Shown here: in pieces, positions 48,501 through 61,000 of the stretch
Layout of the letters: the number at the start of each line of letters is the position of its first letter
How positions within the stretch are numbered: position 1 is the stretch's first letter
Assembly: GCA_963969345.1 (NCBI GenBank)
Contig: OZ017769.1
Span: forward strand, 6,017,725-6,081,724
DNA length: 64,000 nucleotides
Direction of reading: 5' to 3'
Source: Turbatrix aceti
Taxonomy: Eukaryota > Nematoda > Chromadorea > Rhabditida > Panagrolaimidae
The notes under the pieces: model-generated
The model's input: the letters and a program-made list of their open reading frames with translations, nothing else
Told to the model about the DNA's origin: nothing
Database searches by the model: none
Translations under genes and position numbers: made by a program

Positions 48501-49004
48501 GCCGCTAAAAAGTTGCAGTCGTCTAAAAGATTGTTTCAGCTCAGAGCTCAAAAACGATGACACTCGATCGGGCGATCCTATCCGATCGCCCGTGTTTTTG
48601 TCGGGACTGAAGGGTAAATAAACCCGCGTAATCAGAAACAAAGCCCATCCAGGGAAACCCGAGAAGAGTGCTTGGAGCCTTGTTAGCCGGATTTGCAGCG
48701 ACGACAACAACAACAACAACGTTGATTGTCGTCGCCTGAATACCGATGAGAAAAAAGGTTAGCTAAAGTTATGCCCACTTGAGTGACAGCTGTGCTCTGC
48801 CTCCGCCGCCGTCGACCAACCGCAGAGCTCGAGCAAATCATCTGTCGGCGCTCGATCAGCCGAGCCGCCCTTGGCACGCCGCCGACAATCGACAACCGAC
48901 AACAGAGAACCGCAAAACATTCGAACATCCGCTATCCAAGTACTTTTGCATTTTTCATTCACACAAAGGGACACATTTCAACGAGAAACCAAAAGCGAGA
49001 TAAA
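45502..49004. other. 3.5-kb 5' region of the RUN gene
   Basis: No convincing exon. The + strand is A-rich through much of it, in keeping with minus-strand transcription. Homopolymer G/C runs occur (for example C8 near 48431). Confidence 0.45.
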
Positions 49005-50231
49005 TTACCGGCGGTAATTGTGCCGCAAAAGTTCCCCGATGTTGCGCGGGGCATTTGTACAGCTCGCGACAAGCGGATAGCGTCGATCGCGCATTTTGCG
49101 AAAGTTGGCCTGGTTGAGGATGTCGGAAAGCGGCACCCTGCAGGGCTGGATGTCTTGCGAGAGGCCGTAGTAAACGTTATCGCAAATCACGCCGTTGAAA
49201 CCGACGTGGCTGGAGTTTCTGGCTGGTTTACGGTTGATCTGTGCGACGGTGGCATCTGTGAGGACAAAAGCCTGGTCAAAGATGCTCCGACCGTGCAGGA
49301 GCTGAGCCACGCAGTTGGTTCGTTGGCGAACCGGGGCGATACACGTTTCCCTGTATTTCTCGAGCAGACTGGCGTGCATCCCGGCAAAGATATCCGGGAT
49401 ACAGGTGTTCAAAACGGCTTCTGTCTGGTTGAAGAGAGCGTGAGCTTTTCTAAATTTCGAATTATACAATCACAGGTATCAAGGCGAATTAACCTACCCG
49501 CACACAAGTCGCTGATCTGGAATTGGCTCGTTCAAAAGCTCGAACAGTTGCTTGGTAGACTTCAAATCGCGCGCCTCGATGCAGGCGTCGAAGGCGTCGT
49601 AGAGGATTTCAGATGCGATTGTGTTGTTTTGAGTGTACTCAGAATTACTGAAAAAAAATTTGCTAGCACCGTACCTTCAAAATAGAACTCACTAGATATG
49701 CAGGTAAGAAGAAATATTTTGTGGCGCATAAATACAGTACAGCGTCAAAAACTGTGGAATGATAAACGGCACTTCGTAGGGAGCAAAACACTCCGTAATC
49801 AAAGACGTCAGCTCAGCGTACACGTTTCCACAGATAAACCCGCTGGCGTAGTCGTCGGTGATCAGCGTCGTGTCGCGGTCGTTGTAGATCCGCTGAAGCA
49901 GCTGATCCGAGAGCACGTAAGCGTCGGGAAGTGCACTGAAGTCCTGCTGGTAGAAGCAGGAATTCCGAGTCGCGTTGCTGGTGTCCTTCTCTCGCAGCTG
50001 GGAGTACTGATTCCAGTAATTGATGTACACGAGATTAGAATACTGCTGGGTAGTCAGATTGCAATTCGTGATGAAGTCCTCGATTGAGATGTTCGACGAG
50101 ATCACCGGCTGGGTCGTCTGATACAGGTAATCGGAAATCAACAACTCAACAGAGCTGCAGTTGTACTCGACGCTCTGAGATTCTGCGAACCCCAGAATCA
50201 GCAAAAGGGACAGGGAAAGGAGCAGATTCAT
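49005..50231 (-). CDS. Secreted protein with two diverged copies of a Cys-containing module
   Basis: Exons 50231-49693, 49647-49498 and 49449-49005 (minus) give 377 residues; each apparent stop at an exon end is removed by splicing. Signal peptide MNLLLSLSLLLILGFAES. The first module (about 24-179) ends AYVLSDQLLQRIYNDRD, FICGNVYAELTSLITECFAP and YCIYAPQNISSYL. The second (about 195-370) ends AFVLTDATVAQINRKPA, VICDNVYYGLSQDIQPCRVP and SCTNAPRNIGELL. The matching order, spacing and cysteines show an internal duplication. There are several N-glycosylation sites (NCS, NIS, NLT, NAT), mostly in module 1. I do not recognise the family. A structural or lumen-secreted role is possible, but no function is assigned. 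Confidence 0.75.
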
Positions 50232-50784
50232 GATCGTGATGTATGAAGACCTGCCCGACTAGAATCATGCTTTTATAAGAATTATTCGTTATGAGAATCA
50301 GACAGGCCCCCTGTTTTGGGAACTAATGGGCAAGGCACATTTCTCACAACTGCAGTCTGTTTGTTTTGTGTTCTGATTCGCTGGCAGCCCTTCGACAGAC
50401 GTTTCTTCCGGGAATGAACGTAGGAGGGTCACAAAGCATTTTATTTTCAACGTTTTTTCTTTTTTTTTGTACTTTGATCTGGGCCTATCAGATCCAATCA
50501 TCTTTAATTAAAACCAACGTCCACGGACTGATTTATGAAATTATAAGTGTGCATCACGCAATCCTGGATAATCGTAATCTTCACGCCCCCCCCCCCCCCC
50601 CCGAACGCAGTATGCGCGCTTCTTGCAGCATGCTTGCAAGAAGCGCACTTTTAGAAGGTCCTGGCACGAAAAAAACCACAGTTATTCGAAAAGGACCACG
50701 CTGATTTTTTACGAAAACAAGTGTTTACTTTGGCATTTCTGTTCATTGTGCTTCGTTTATCACGGTTACTTTATTCATCCTGCC
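50232..50784. promoter_or_regulatory. Divergent promoter region with poly-C tract and perfect hairpin
   Basis: Lies between the divergent secreted-protein and EXD3 genes. A run of 17 C (about 50586-50602) is followed at 50616-50646 by a perfect 12-bp stem GCGCTTCTTGCA/TGCAAGAAGCGC with a 7-nt loop. No TATA box is assigned. Confidence 0.5.
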
Positions 50785-53700
50785 ATGGCGCCTGACGTGA
50801 AGACCGCTACGCGATACAGTGAAATTATGGATGCGATTATGCCCAGTGTGCGGCACATAATCATCAACAATGCCAATCCACCGATGAACCCTCATATTCG
50901 AAAGCTATTTTACATGTTTGTTCACGAGAGTCCGACGCCAAAGATTGCGCGAACGAGCTGTTGCTATTTTGTTGTTCGGCTTCGGAAGCTGAGCGAGGAA
51001 CTTGAGTTCAGAAAGGCCAAGTCTGTGCTTGTCGCGTTTTTGGCCTACATCGGTGAAGCCGAAGAACAGAAACTGGGTACTTTTGCCTCCACTGTGGAAG
51101 AAGATCTCGTTGAGGTCATAGTTGTGAGTTTTTGTGTCTGTTTGGTAAATATTACCGTAACCGATTTTCAGCCTCGTGCGATGAAGGAGGTTTTCCACCT
51201 GAGACCCCGTCACATCGCGAAGGGCGTCAATGTCCTTTTTCGGCTTTGTGACCGACAGAACAAGCTTCGGAAGAAGGCAGCCGACCTGCTGTACGCCACT
51301 CTGTACGCCGACACGCAGCGGACGCTTCAGTGGGTCAACGAACTTCAGCTCGACGACTTTCGCGATCGGAAGCTCAACGAAATTGTCCTGCTGGTTCTCA
51401 CGACGCCCGGCATTGACATTACGAAAGTGTTGTTTGTGGACAATGTCGTCACCAGGCAGGTCGTTATCTTCTTGGATAGCCTCGTCGCGGTTCACTTCCA
51501 TGGCAGTACATCCGGCGATCCTCTGTACAAAAAATTCTGGCTTCAATTTAACAATGCTCGTCTTACCCAACGAATCCGGTCGTATGCCGACGGTGTAATC
51601 GATCCTCAGGATCTCCCGGAGCTGATTCCTAACACGATCAAATTTCGGCGATCTGCTGACTTTTTGCAAAAATTCATCGTCGCCAATTCCGACGAAGACC
51701 GATTTAACATGTTTCGCGTATGTTGGCCTTTTTTCCACGTTTTTACGATTTTTTACTGGATTTCAGGAGCAATGGAGAAGCCTACAGGCTGTTTACATCT
51801 TCCGTGCGGTGAGCAACAGGGATGCCGCATTCACGGTCGCCGCTCTCACTGCCCTCGGTGTTCCCGAGTTCGATCTCGTCAAAGTCGTCCCGAGGAGTAT
51901 TTATCGGACGGTTATCAAATCAGTTGCAGTTGAATCGCTCATTTTGACTTTCAAAAAGATCCTGGAAGCGACGCCTTCTGAAAAAGTGAGTTTCCTCCCC
52001 GACAACGGCTGTGGCTACACGACCCGTCTCATCGACACGAAGAAGACGTTCGACGAATTCTTGATCGCGCTCAAAGGAGCCAAGGACATTGCTTTTGACG
52101 TCGAGGGAAGTTTTGTCTTCCAGAATATGCGATCTGATGTTGCGTATGTTTTTGAATTGTTTTTTATGTGAATTCGAATTTGTGTCGGATTTTAGAGCGG
52201 CTCTTCTGCAGATTCTGATCGGAGACGTCGTCTACGTCGTCGATCTCTACACCCTCGAGGAAATCCTAAAGAAGGAACGCTTCGACGAGCTCTGGGAGGC
52301 TTTTTGTGAATCGAAATTGTTGCGCATCGGGTTCGACATCGACATGGATCTTCGTATGCTGGAACGCGCATTTCCGTCGTTCAAAGACGTCCTTGAAAAG
52401 CACGAACCGTGGTTCTGCTGCGTCAAGTCCATCGCGAACATCGTAAGTTTGAAAAAAAAGTAATTGAATTGAATGGTTGAATTATGAGGTCAATTTTTCT
52501 TCAGATCATCGGAGATCCCATTTTGTCCAAGGAAGTCTTCGATGACCAACTTTCGAAAGTTTCGCTCCAGGACCTGGTCAAATTTTTTCTCAACGAGGAT
52601 CTGGAGAAGCAGGAACAGCACAGCAACTGGTACAACCGTCCGATCACCGTTGAACAACTCACGTACGCTGCCAAAGACGCGATGTACACGGGGATGGTCT
52701 TTGACAAACTGTCAGACAGAATCGGCCAGTCTTCAGCGTCGAAGGAGGACTCCCGTCTGCAGCTGTTTTGCACGAGACGTCGAAACAAGACCGCGGATGA
52801 GAATCTCAAAGTTCGACCCGCGCCTACGAAATCCAAGTACGCCGCCGAACGGCATCTTACGGACATTTTGAAGTATCAACACGAACGCTTCGGGGATGTT
52901 CAAACCGTCGGAGAAGCGAGACAGGAACACGGCAGTCGCCAGGCCAAGGACTGCGTCGTTTTTGTCGACCCGCCGCACCTGGGAACCGTGAATCTGTTCC
53001 GCAGGTGCGGGTTTACGGTCATTGACCACCGACACATGAGCACCGACGCTGCGAAACCGAGACCCATTCAGATTGAGGAACTGAGTCGGGCTATTGATAA
53101 TTCTCCTGTTTCCAAGGCTAATAGCTTCCTCGTCGTCAACCCGGTGAGTTTTTAGACATTTTTCACTTTTTTTGAAGTCATAGATCTTCTTTTTGAGTTT
53201 TTAGGCATTGTTCACTTTTTTTGATATCGTAGATAATTTTTTCAGTCTGTCACGTCTTACAACAGTCGCATGCACTCGGGAAACATCATCCGGGTCCAGC
53301 CGACCCTTGCTTTGTGTGATATCGTCAAAAAGCTGCTCGTAGCTGCCGAAATTTTGGTCGGACCCGAAATTTTCGATAATTGCCCGGTAATTTTTTTTCG
53401 TGATTTTATGAAATTTGTTTTACTGTTTTTTTTTCAGCGCTGCTCATCGGCGTCGTCGGTTCTGAAAGCGCCTTTTAAAGTGTACGTACTCGTGATGCTC
53501 CTGGAAATCATCAAATCCAACCGACAGTGGCCGCATGATCCGACGCCGGAAGAAATGGATGCTGCCAGGGACGCCGTTACCCAATTGCCGGATTGGCGTT
53601 TGAAGGACGATGACATCATCTGCGACAAGCTTTCTATCTCCTTCGATGCTCTGTAAGTTTCTCCGTTTTTCAAATAATTTTTTATGTGTAAGAACTTTTG

Positions 53701-53842
53701 TTTTAGACCGGAGGGCATGTTCTTCCACGACCGAAAGACTGACACGAAGTCGCTGACGCGGGTCATTTGCGAAGCGAACATCAAGAACCCGCGCAATGTT
53801 GAGAAGATTTCGTTCTGCTCCAAATGCTGCGTTTTTTACTAA
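50785..53842 (+). CDS. EXD3: EXD3/mut-7-type 3'-5' exonuclease with Mut7-C domain
   Basis: Exons 50785-51123, 51172-51717, 51767-52143, 52196-52442, 52505-53143, 53246-53386, 53438-53652 and 53707-53842 give 879 residues, very close to human EXD3. An N-terminal helical region is followed by a DEDDy exonuclease. Exo I is IAFDVEG (about 403-408), Exo II is RIGFDIDMDLRML (about 465), and Exo III is LTYAAKDAMYTG with the Tyr and Asp in place. The Mut7-C region begins DCVVFVDPPHLGTVNLFRRCGF (about 652). It ends in a zinc ribbon built across exons: CPRC at 762-765 and CSKC at 872-875. Relatives are C. elegans MUT-7 (siRNA amplification) and fly Nibbler (miRNA/piRNA 3' trimming). All catalytic residues look intact. 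The start at 50785 has good context, though the frame stays open upstream. Confidence 0.92.
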
Positions 53843-56800
53843 TGGACTGGGGTAATCCTTTTATTTCATCGTTTTTTGTTTGTAATTTTTTAAAGGTGGT
53901 TTTTTGTTTGTCTGAATTGGGGCAGGGCAGTGCGCTACTGTCCGGGGCTGAAAGCGTGCCTGCTTGCTTTTTGCAATCAAAACGAAGGAGAGGGGTCGTT
54001 TGTCAAGCTCAGAGGACCCACGGGCCTGCCTACCCCCCTACACGGCGATGAATGACAACCCGCCTCAAAGGCGTCCTGCCCTTTTCGTCAGAGGCCGGCC
54101 TGACTCACGAGGGACCGCTACCCGTGTCTCTCGCGTGTCGATAGTCCTGTAGTTCTCGGAGAAGGAAAAAACTGACCAGTGCAGGGCTTTTTTGGGGTGC
54201 CTGCTGATACGAGCGCTTGATTGTGAATCGGGGGATTATTGGACTGGGATTCGTAGTTGTTTGCAAATTTTTATTTAAATTTTTTTTTAAATAAATTTTT
54301 TTTAGTAAAAAAGTTGTTTTTTAATAAAAAGAAATAAAAACAGTTTTTTTAATAAAAAAGTTTTTTTAATAAAAAAAATAAAAAGTTTTTTTAATTAAAA
54401 AAACATTTTTAAATATTTACTTGAACGTTGCCGAATTTTGTTCAGCTTACTGAAATCTTCTCAGGGATACGCCTTTCATTGTTCATCGTTATTTGAACAG
54501 TTTTCATTTATTTTTCAACGGATAAGTTTTGACAGCCAGTCCGGGTTTTTCTTTTCCTCTGGGTGCCGGTTTGAATACCCACGGTACGGCAAATTTCACT
54601 GTTGCTCTTCAGCCCGTGGGAATTCTCGCAGACGTGGCATTTGGCTGTCACGGATTTGGACGCTGGCCTGTCGTCCGGGCGGGTGCAGCCGCTCTTTGCC
54701 TGCTGGGCACCCGTCGCTCGTCCTGCACTCACTCAATTTGGCCAAGAGGGAGGAGGACAAAAGGGGTGCTCGACTGACCACTGTCGCTGTTGTCGTTGTC
54801 GTTGTCCGTGCTTGCGCACAAACATGAACCGAACACGAATACAAGCACTGCCTGTTCGAGATTACCGGATTGGCAGTGTTCCGAGTCCAATTAGTCAGCC
54901 GACGACCACGACCGACCTCGTCCTTCCTGCCAACCGCGCCGGCTGGCTGCTTGCATCATCATAGACCCTTGCCACCTCCGGAAAGCTGGTGGTTTCGTTT
55001 CGCGTTTCGAGGGCGCAAAAAAAATCGTGCGCAGAACAAAAAATGATTTATACCCTCTGTCGGAGCTCGGGAGTCTTGTTTCACCGCGGAAAAAAAAGAC
55101 AGAGGATTGCCCGGAATGGCAGAATGGCCGCTAGGTGGTTGTTAGCCGCCCTCGGGCCCTGGTGGCTATAGTGACCGCTTTTCAGGACGACCCGAAAGCC
55201 CCTGTGTTCCTCTCCCTTTTTTATTCATTCATTCATTCGTTCCCCGTATAAAATATCTAGCTCGCACGCAGCGCAGCGGGCTGGGGGAGTGGAGGGAGGG
55301 TCAGCCAGCCTTTCCTGCCTCCTGCGCGCGCCATGGCGCTCCTCACCTTTGTAGACAACGACGACGACGATGACTGGCTGACTGTCGTGCGTGCCATCGA
55401 TCGCCGCCGCTGTTCCGGGTTTGAATCGAATCGATTCGCGCGGAAGGAACAGTTTGGTTGGTTCCATTCAATCACGTTTTTCTGTAAAGCACTCACTCGT
55501 TCACCGTTCTTTCCCGCGTGAAATCATTCATTCATTTATTCTCCCATGCAACTGTTTGCGACAAGGCTACTACAATTCCCTGCACTGACTTTGGACGGCC
55601 ACGGCCGTTTTTCGTTCTCCCCGATGCTGTAACCCGTCCGCGGCCGTAAAACGCGGCGATGCGTTATCTCCAGTGGCAGTTGCAATTTTTGGCAATTAGT
55701 GCCGTCGCACTGCCTAATTTGTCCCATTTCCTCGCGGTTTTTTCTTCGGTTTTGATACATAACCCACTCAGTTTCCATTTTCTTTTCCGTTTACGTTTAC
55801 GTTCATTCCTGCCCCTCAAGTCAGGCGGTCTCAAACGCAATCGCACGTTTTCCTTTTTTTATCGGAGGTCCGAATAAAAAAAACTTGCTGTATACGACAG
55901 AAAAAAAAACTGTTGGTCGCGGACAGATCTCGGCCAATCAATGATGCTCTCTGGCAGCCGGATATCTCCTCGCGGGAGGCCATTCATCAGGCGCCCGTGA
56001 TGTATGGACCGCGTCAACCCGTGTGCCGGCACCTGGGGCGTTGCAGCAGCGCGTTGCTCTCCTGTCATTTGTCTGTTTGATATCGCCTCCCGATTAAACG
56101 CGCTCTTTCAATACACATTTTTTTGGCCGTACTAGTTTTGTTATTGGTCGCGGCTTACGACCGAATTCCTGTCAAATCCGATGATCCAATTTCGTATTTA
56201 TTTCTTTTGTCCGTCTCGATCTCGATCTTGCCTCTCAGGTGAGGTTGGTTCGGGATCACCTTTCCCTCCTGCTTCGTGTCAACAATGTCCTGTGTTCGTT
56301 CGGTAACTAACGCCTTTTTTGTTTCCGCGCGCGCGATACCTGCTCCGACCACCTGCGTAACTTCCATTAACGTAGTCGCCGGACGGCCGACCATCGGCGG
56401 TAGGGGGGGGGTCCACTTTGCCCGGGGTGCTCTAATGGAACTTTCAACTTTGTTCGAGTCATCTCGAGTGCCGCTTTCGCTTTCTGGTGGCAGACGCACG
56501 CAGGGAAGTAAGTAAGTGACTCTTCCGATTCAAGGTCCTTTTTTTCTTGAGTGAACTTTTTTAGTGCGGGCGGAAATAATCCGTGTAAAGTCCATTTTTT
56601 TTGAAAAAAACTGACCGTCCGTTACATTACATTACGGCCGGTTGATGGTTGATGTGCCCTCCGGCGAAGCGATAAAACGACTCCCGTTCGTTGTTGTTCG
56701 TTCGGGGCGGCTCGCTTCAAAGCCTCGAGTCTTAAAACCTCATTTTTGAAGACGACAATGTTTGGACAACGAGTCGCCGTTGCTGCAACTACGGCGCTCA

Positions 56801-58029
56801 GGATTGCTTGGATTTTTAAAACGTTTACTTTGGATTAGGTAATTTATTTGGAGGCGGTGGCTGTCAGCTCCGGGTCATTTGCCTGCCTGCAACTGTTGGT
56901 TGTCGTGTTGCTGGTTGCTGTGAGCTGCGAGCTGTGATGCGCCTGACTCCTGGGAGGCGAAGGGCGGAGAAGGGAGATGGACCACTTTTTTTTTGGTTTT
57001 TTGGCCACGTCGGGGAAATCGAAGCGTAAGTAGCTTTTGACAGACAGCACAGCACCATTCGCTGGGGCTGGGCTGGAATTGGCGAACGACGTTCGCTCAT
57101 GCCTGGTTTGGGTTGATTCTGTGCCTCTGGGCTTCTGGGCCCCTTTAGCTCCAGGGAGGACTCCAGGGAGGGAGTCCGCCGCGTTGTGCAAGTCGCTGCC
57201 ACAATTTTCTTCTTTCGATTTTCTGACGTCAGCCCAAAGAAGCCGTCATAAGTTGATTCCCGGCACCACGCGGTCCGTCATTACGATCAGAATGAAATTA
57301 AATTGTCTCGCTGACTCTCTGGCCTCCGCCCGGGGCCGCTTTCCCCGTCCATGTCCGTGCTGCGACTTTTTAAACGGTCGTTTTGCCGCTTCCTGTCAAA
57401 TTTGAGTTGTTTCCGGCCAACTTTGGTATCGTGTTTGTTTATGCTGGTTGGGGGTTGTTTTTGTTGTTGTAGCATTGTTCTACGGCGTCGTGGTGCGCGT
57501 CTGGTCCATCGACTGGACCGCGCGCGCGGCGCTGCTCGACGAAGAAGAGCACAGCACCCCCAGCGGACAGAAGAGGCCCGGCGTGTCATGCCGCTTGACT
57601 TGCTGGCAAGCTCTGCTGTCGTAAACTCGCCACTTATGCGCGCGCGTAGCCTGGGGCCACTCCGGGCCCGGCATTTCTGTACGTACCCGTCAGAGAGGGC
57701 ACTCACTCGTCTCTGGCTTGTTGCCATCTTTTGTTTACGTTTGACAGCCAGCCATCCAGCTAGCTCTTCTTCGGAGGGCACTGTCGCTTCTGTCTACCGC
57801 TGAACCGCGCCTGCCGAGCGGGGGGATTCATTCGGATCGTTTGTCATGTTTCTGCGACGTGAAAAATTGGTTTTGACACATAAAGGCACTTTTTTTTGTC
57901 ATTCGAGGCGTTTTTCAGAATTTTTAAATTGTAGCGCTTTTTTTGTTCTGTTTTTTACGATCGGTGGCTTTGCAGACGGCGACGCACGCTGCTCCAGTCC
58001 TGCGACCCCACCTAAAGTCGGTGCGAGTC
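53843..58029. other. 4.2-kb 5' region of ZO-1
   Basis: No coding exon was recognised. The + strand is T-rich, as in introns of + genes. A TTTGCAG acceptor ends at 57975 and opens a frame continuous with the ZO-1 start, so an upstream exon (coding or not) is likely. A short CATT repeat lies near 55225. Confidence 0.5.
54263..54420. repeat. A+T-only minisatellite-like tract
   Basis: Variable tandem units of the form TTTTTTTAATAAAAAAG make up nearly all of this stretch. C is almost absent. Confidence 0.7.
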
Positions 58030-61000
58030 ATGGTGGAAGATCACCCGGCACTCGGACAGGTGCGGCGATTCCCGGACGCTTCTCCAGAAGGCGGCCCTGA
58101 GAAGCCGGCTCCCACCGCGACCCCCGACAAGTCTTCCGACGAGGAAAACCACGCGCACCAGCCCAATCTCGCGTCTTCATCGACTCCTTCGGGTTCGGCG
58201 TCTCGGACTGCTTCCACGACGTCCAGCAAGTGCAACGGTACCGGCAACGCAACCAACGGCGGTGCCGGTTCTTCGGCGGTGCCAGTTTCTGGGATGAATG
58301 GCGTGCGCCCATTCCCATCCCCCCAGCAGCATCTGCCGCCACCACCCGCGCCCACCGGTGCCGCAACCGGTCAGCAGTACGTACAGCAGTGGCCGCGGCC
58401 TCCTCCCGCAGGCTATGGAACGTTTGGCGGGATGGGGATGGGGATGGGAATGCCGAACGGGGGTATGCTGGCTCATCACCATCAGTTTATCCTCCAGCAA
58501 CAGCAGCGGGCGCGGCAGCCGCCGTCACCGCTCTACCGCCGTGAGGTGCTTGTGCCGCCTGTCGCCGATGACCCGGTGAGTGATCGCCTTCCCCTCCCGA
58601 GCCCCGTTGATTCATTCGATGTTGTGTTTTTTTTTTTCAGGTCGACAACTCTGCTGGCGTCAGTTGGCAAATGCTGTCCGTCACCCTGCAGCGGGTGAGT
58701 TGTCTCGGGAGAGAGGGCTTGAGGGGGAGGGATGTGTAACAAACAGCCGAGCTTTCTATCGACCGCGGATCGGCGCTTCGGACTAATTTATGCCATTCCG
58801 TTCACTTTGCTAATGGTCACCTTTTTCCGATGTCACCTTTTCTTTGGTTGACTTATCGATCGATCGATTGGGTGTATCACGAGCTCTGTTTTTTTTCGGT
58901 GATCGTAAAATCAAAAAAATCGCATTTTGTTTATTTTATCAGCATTTGTTATATTTTCCATTTTCAATTTTACGATCACGCTTTTTTTTCAGTCACCAAA
59001 CGTCGGCTTTGGCATAGCAATCAGCGGCGGCATCGACAATCCCCACTTTGTGTCCGGGGACCCAGCCATCATCGTGACGGACGTCGTCGAGCAGGGACCT
59101 GCTGCGGGTCTCGTTCAGTAAGTTTTTAACTGCCCCGATCGCGTAAAAAAAAATACAAAGCAACCCAGACGCGACAGATTGTCACACTATCAATGTGTCG
59201 TAATCTGTAAAAACTCTCGCGAATCTGTGTAATCTAGCAACTTTTTGATGAGTAAAAGTGGCTATTCAAGCTCTTCACCATCGCCGCGGCGCTCTTCCCG
59301 GCACGCGGGAGCTAAATTGTGTTTTTGATCGCCGCAGCATGCTGCTTGTCATGCGGCGAGAGGAGAAGAGCTCGTTTGAATTGTTTGTCGCCCGTCCTGT
59401 TCCGTCGCCTGAAGTGATCGGTCGCCGCGAAGCAGCAACAAATTGACTTGACAAAAAACAAATTATCCACTATGCTATAGTCATTTTTTTCTTCTCTCTC
59501 CGTTCGTGCGAGCAGTTGTTTTAGATAGTATTTCTGTTTTTTTGTACTAATTTTTGATCGCGCGGTGGCCAGGTAGTGGCAAAGAATGGGGCTTTATTTG
59601 CTTTTTATGTGCACATTGTTGGCAAAGGCAATGAGCGTGGCGTCATAACTTACATACCCGATCAGGCAACGATCATTTTCATGACCACCGACCGAACAAT
59701 CGGGTTTTTCTGCAAGCAAGCACCGGCCCAAAAGTGGGAGAATAGGATGGGAGCGCTGACATGAGAGGGGTCATTTTTCACCGACGGTGACACTTCTCAA
59801 GGGCCCCCAGCCCGATCTTGGTCGGGAGGCCAGTTCGGTCTGGTTCCGTCGTCGCGCACAGTAGCAGTAATGGTAGCGGTCGTCGTCTGTCAGACGACGT
59901 CGCTCGGGACCGGGCGGCAGGATGACTAACAGATCGGAAACCGACCGTGTCGACCTGTCCTTTGGCGAGAATGACTAATTTTGTTGCACTGCGCACCGCC
60001 CTTTTGCCTGCTTTTTTTTCACTTTTTGCCTGCTCTTGACTGATTTTCTCGATCGCTCCCGAAAGGGAAGGGCCCCAAGGTGCTTTCGGGATACTGCATG
60101 ATACAACTTCCCGTCTTTGCAGAGTTAACGACCGCGTCGTCGCAGCCAACGGAGTGTCTCTCGAGAACGTCGATTATGCGAGTGCAGTCGCCGTGATGAA
60201 AGACGTCAATCAACTGAATATGGCAAGTTTTGATGGGATTTTTCATGTTTTAAAGCGTGTTGACAAGATCGATTGGACATGAAATGCAATAGCTTGAGAG
60301 GCTCTTGCCGCGAGTGATCAATCGACGGGTGCTTGTAAGCTGTCATCGAGCGGATCACCTGCAAATAGCGACGGGTCTGGACCTGGGGGCTGCAGTTGAT
60401 CCCCTCGTTGACACACTTGACTCGGGAGCCTGAGTGAGGCCGGAACACTTGTTCACGATGATGGGATGATCGGGGGACTTTCTGGGATAAAGACCAGTTT
60501 TTTAAACTGAAAATAACACTTTCAGGTGGTCAAACGGCGCGTGCCGGTGCCATTTGTGGAATTTGAGCAACGGACGCTCAAATTCACGTTGTCAAAGTCG
60601 AAGAAGAAGGACGACTTTGGGATTGTCCTGGGCTGCAAATACTACATCAAGGAAATCACGAATCCGAAACTCGCCGAGAAAAATCCTGGCCTGAAGGAAA
60701 GCGATGTCGTACTCCGGATCAACGGCCAGTCTCTGGAAGGCATTACGCTCGAAGAAGCCACGCGCTGGCTGCAGCGATCTCGCGAGAAACTCTCACTCGT
60801 CGTGCAGAGGGATGTACGGCGCGGCACACCTGGCTCGCGTTGGGGCAGTCAGAACACCGTCTATGAGAGACTCGGGAGCCTCACAGCCACCCCGCGGCAC
60901 TCGCCCACCCCCGCACATGCCTCCATAACCAACTCAAACGATCTCGCAAATGCCGTGAGGAAACTTTCCACGGATTTTGAACAAGGCACAAAAAGGTAAG

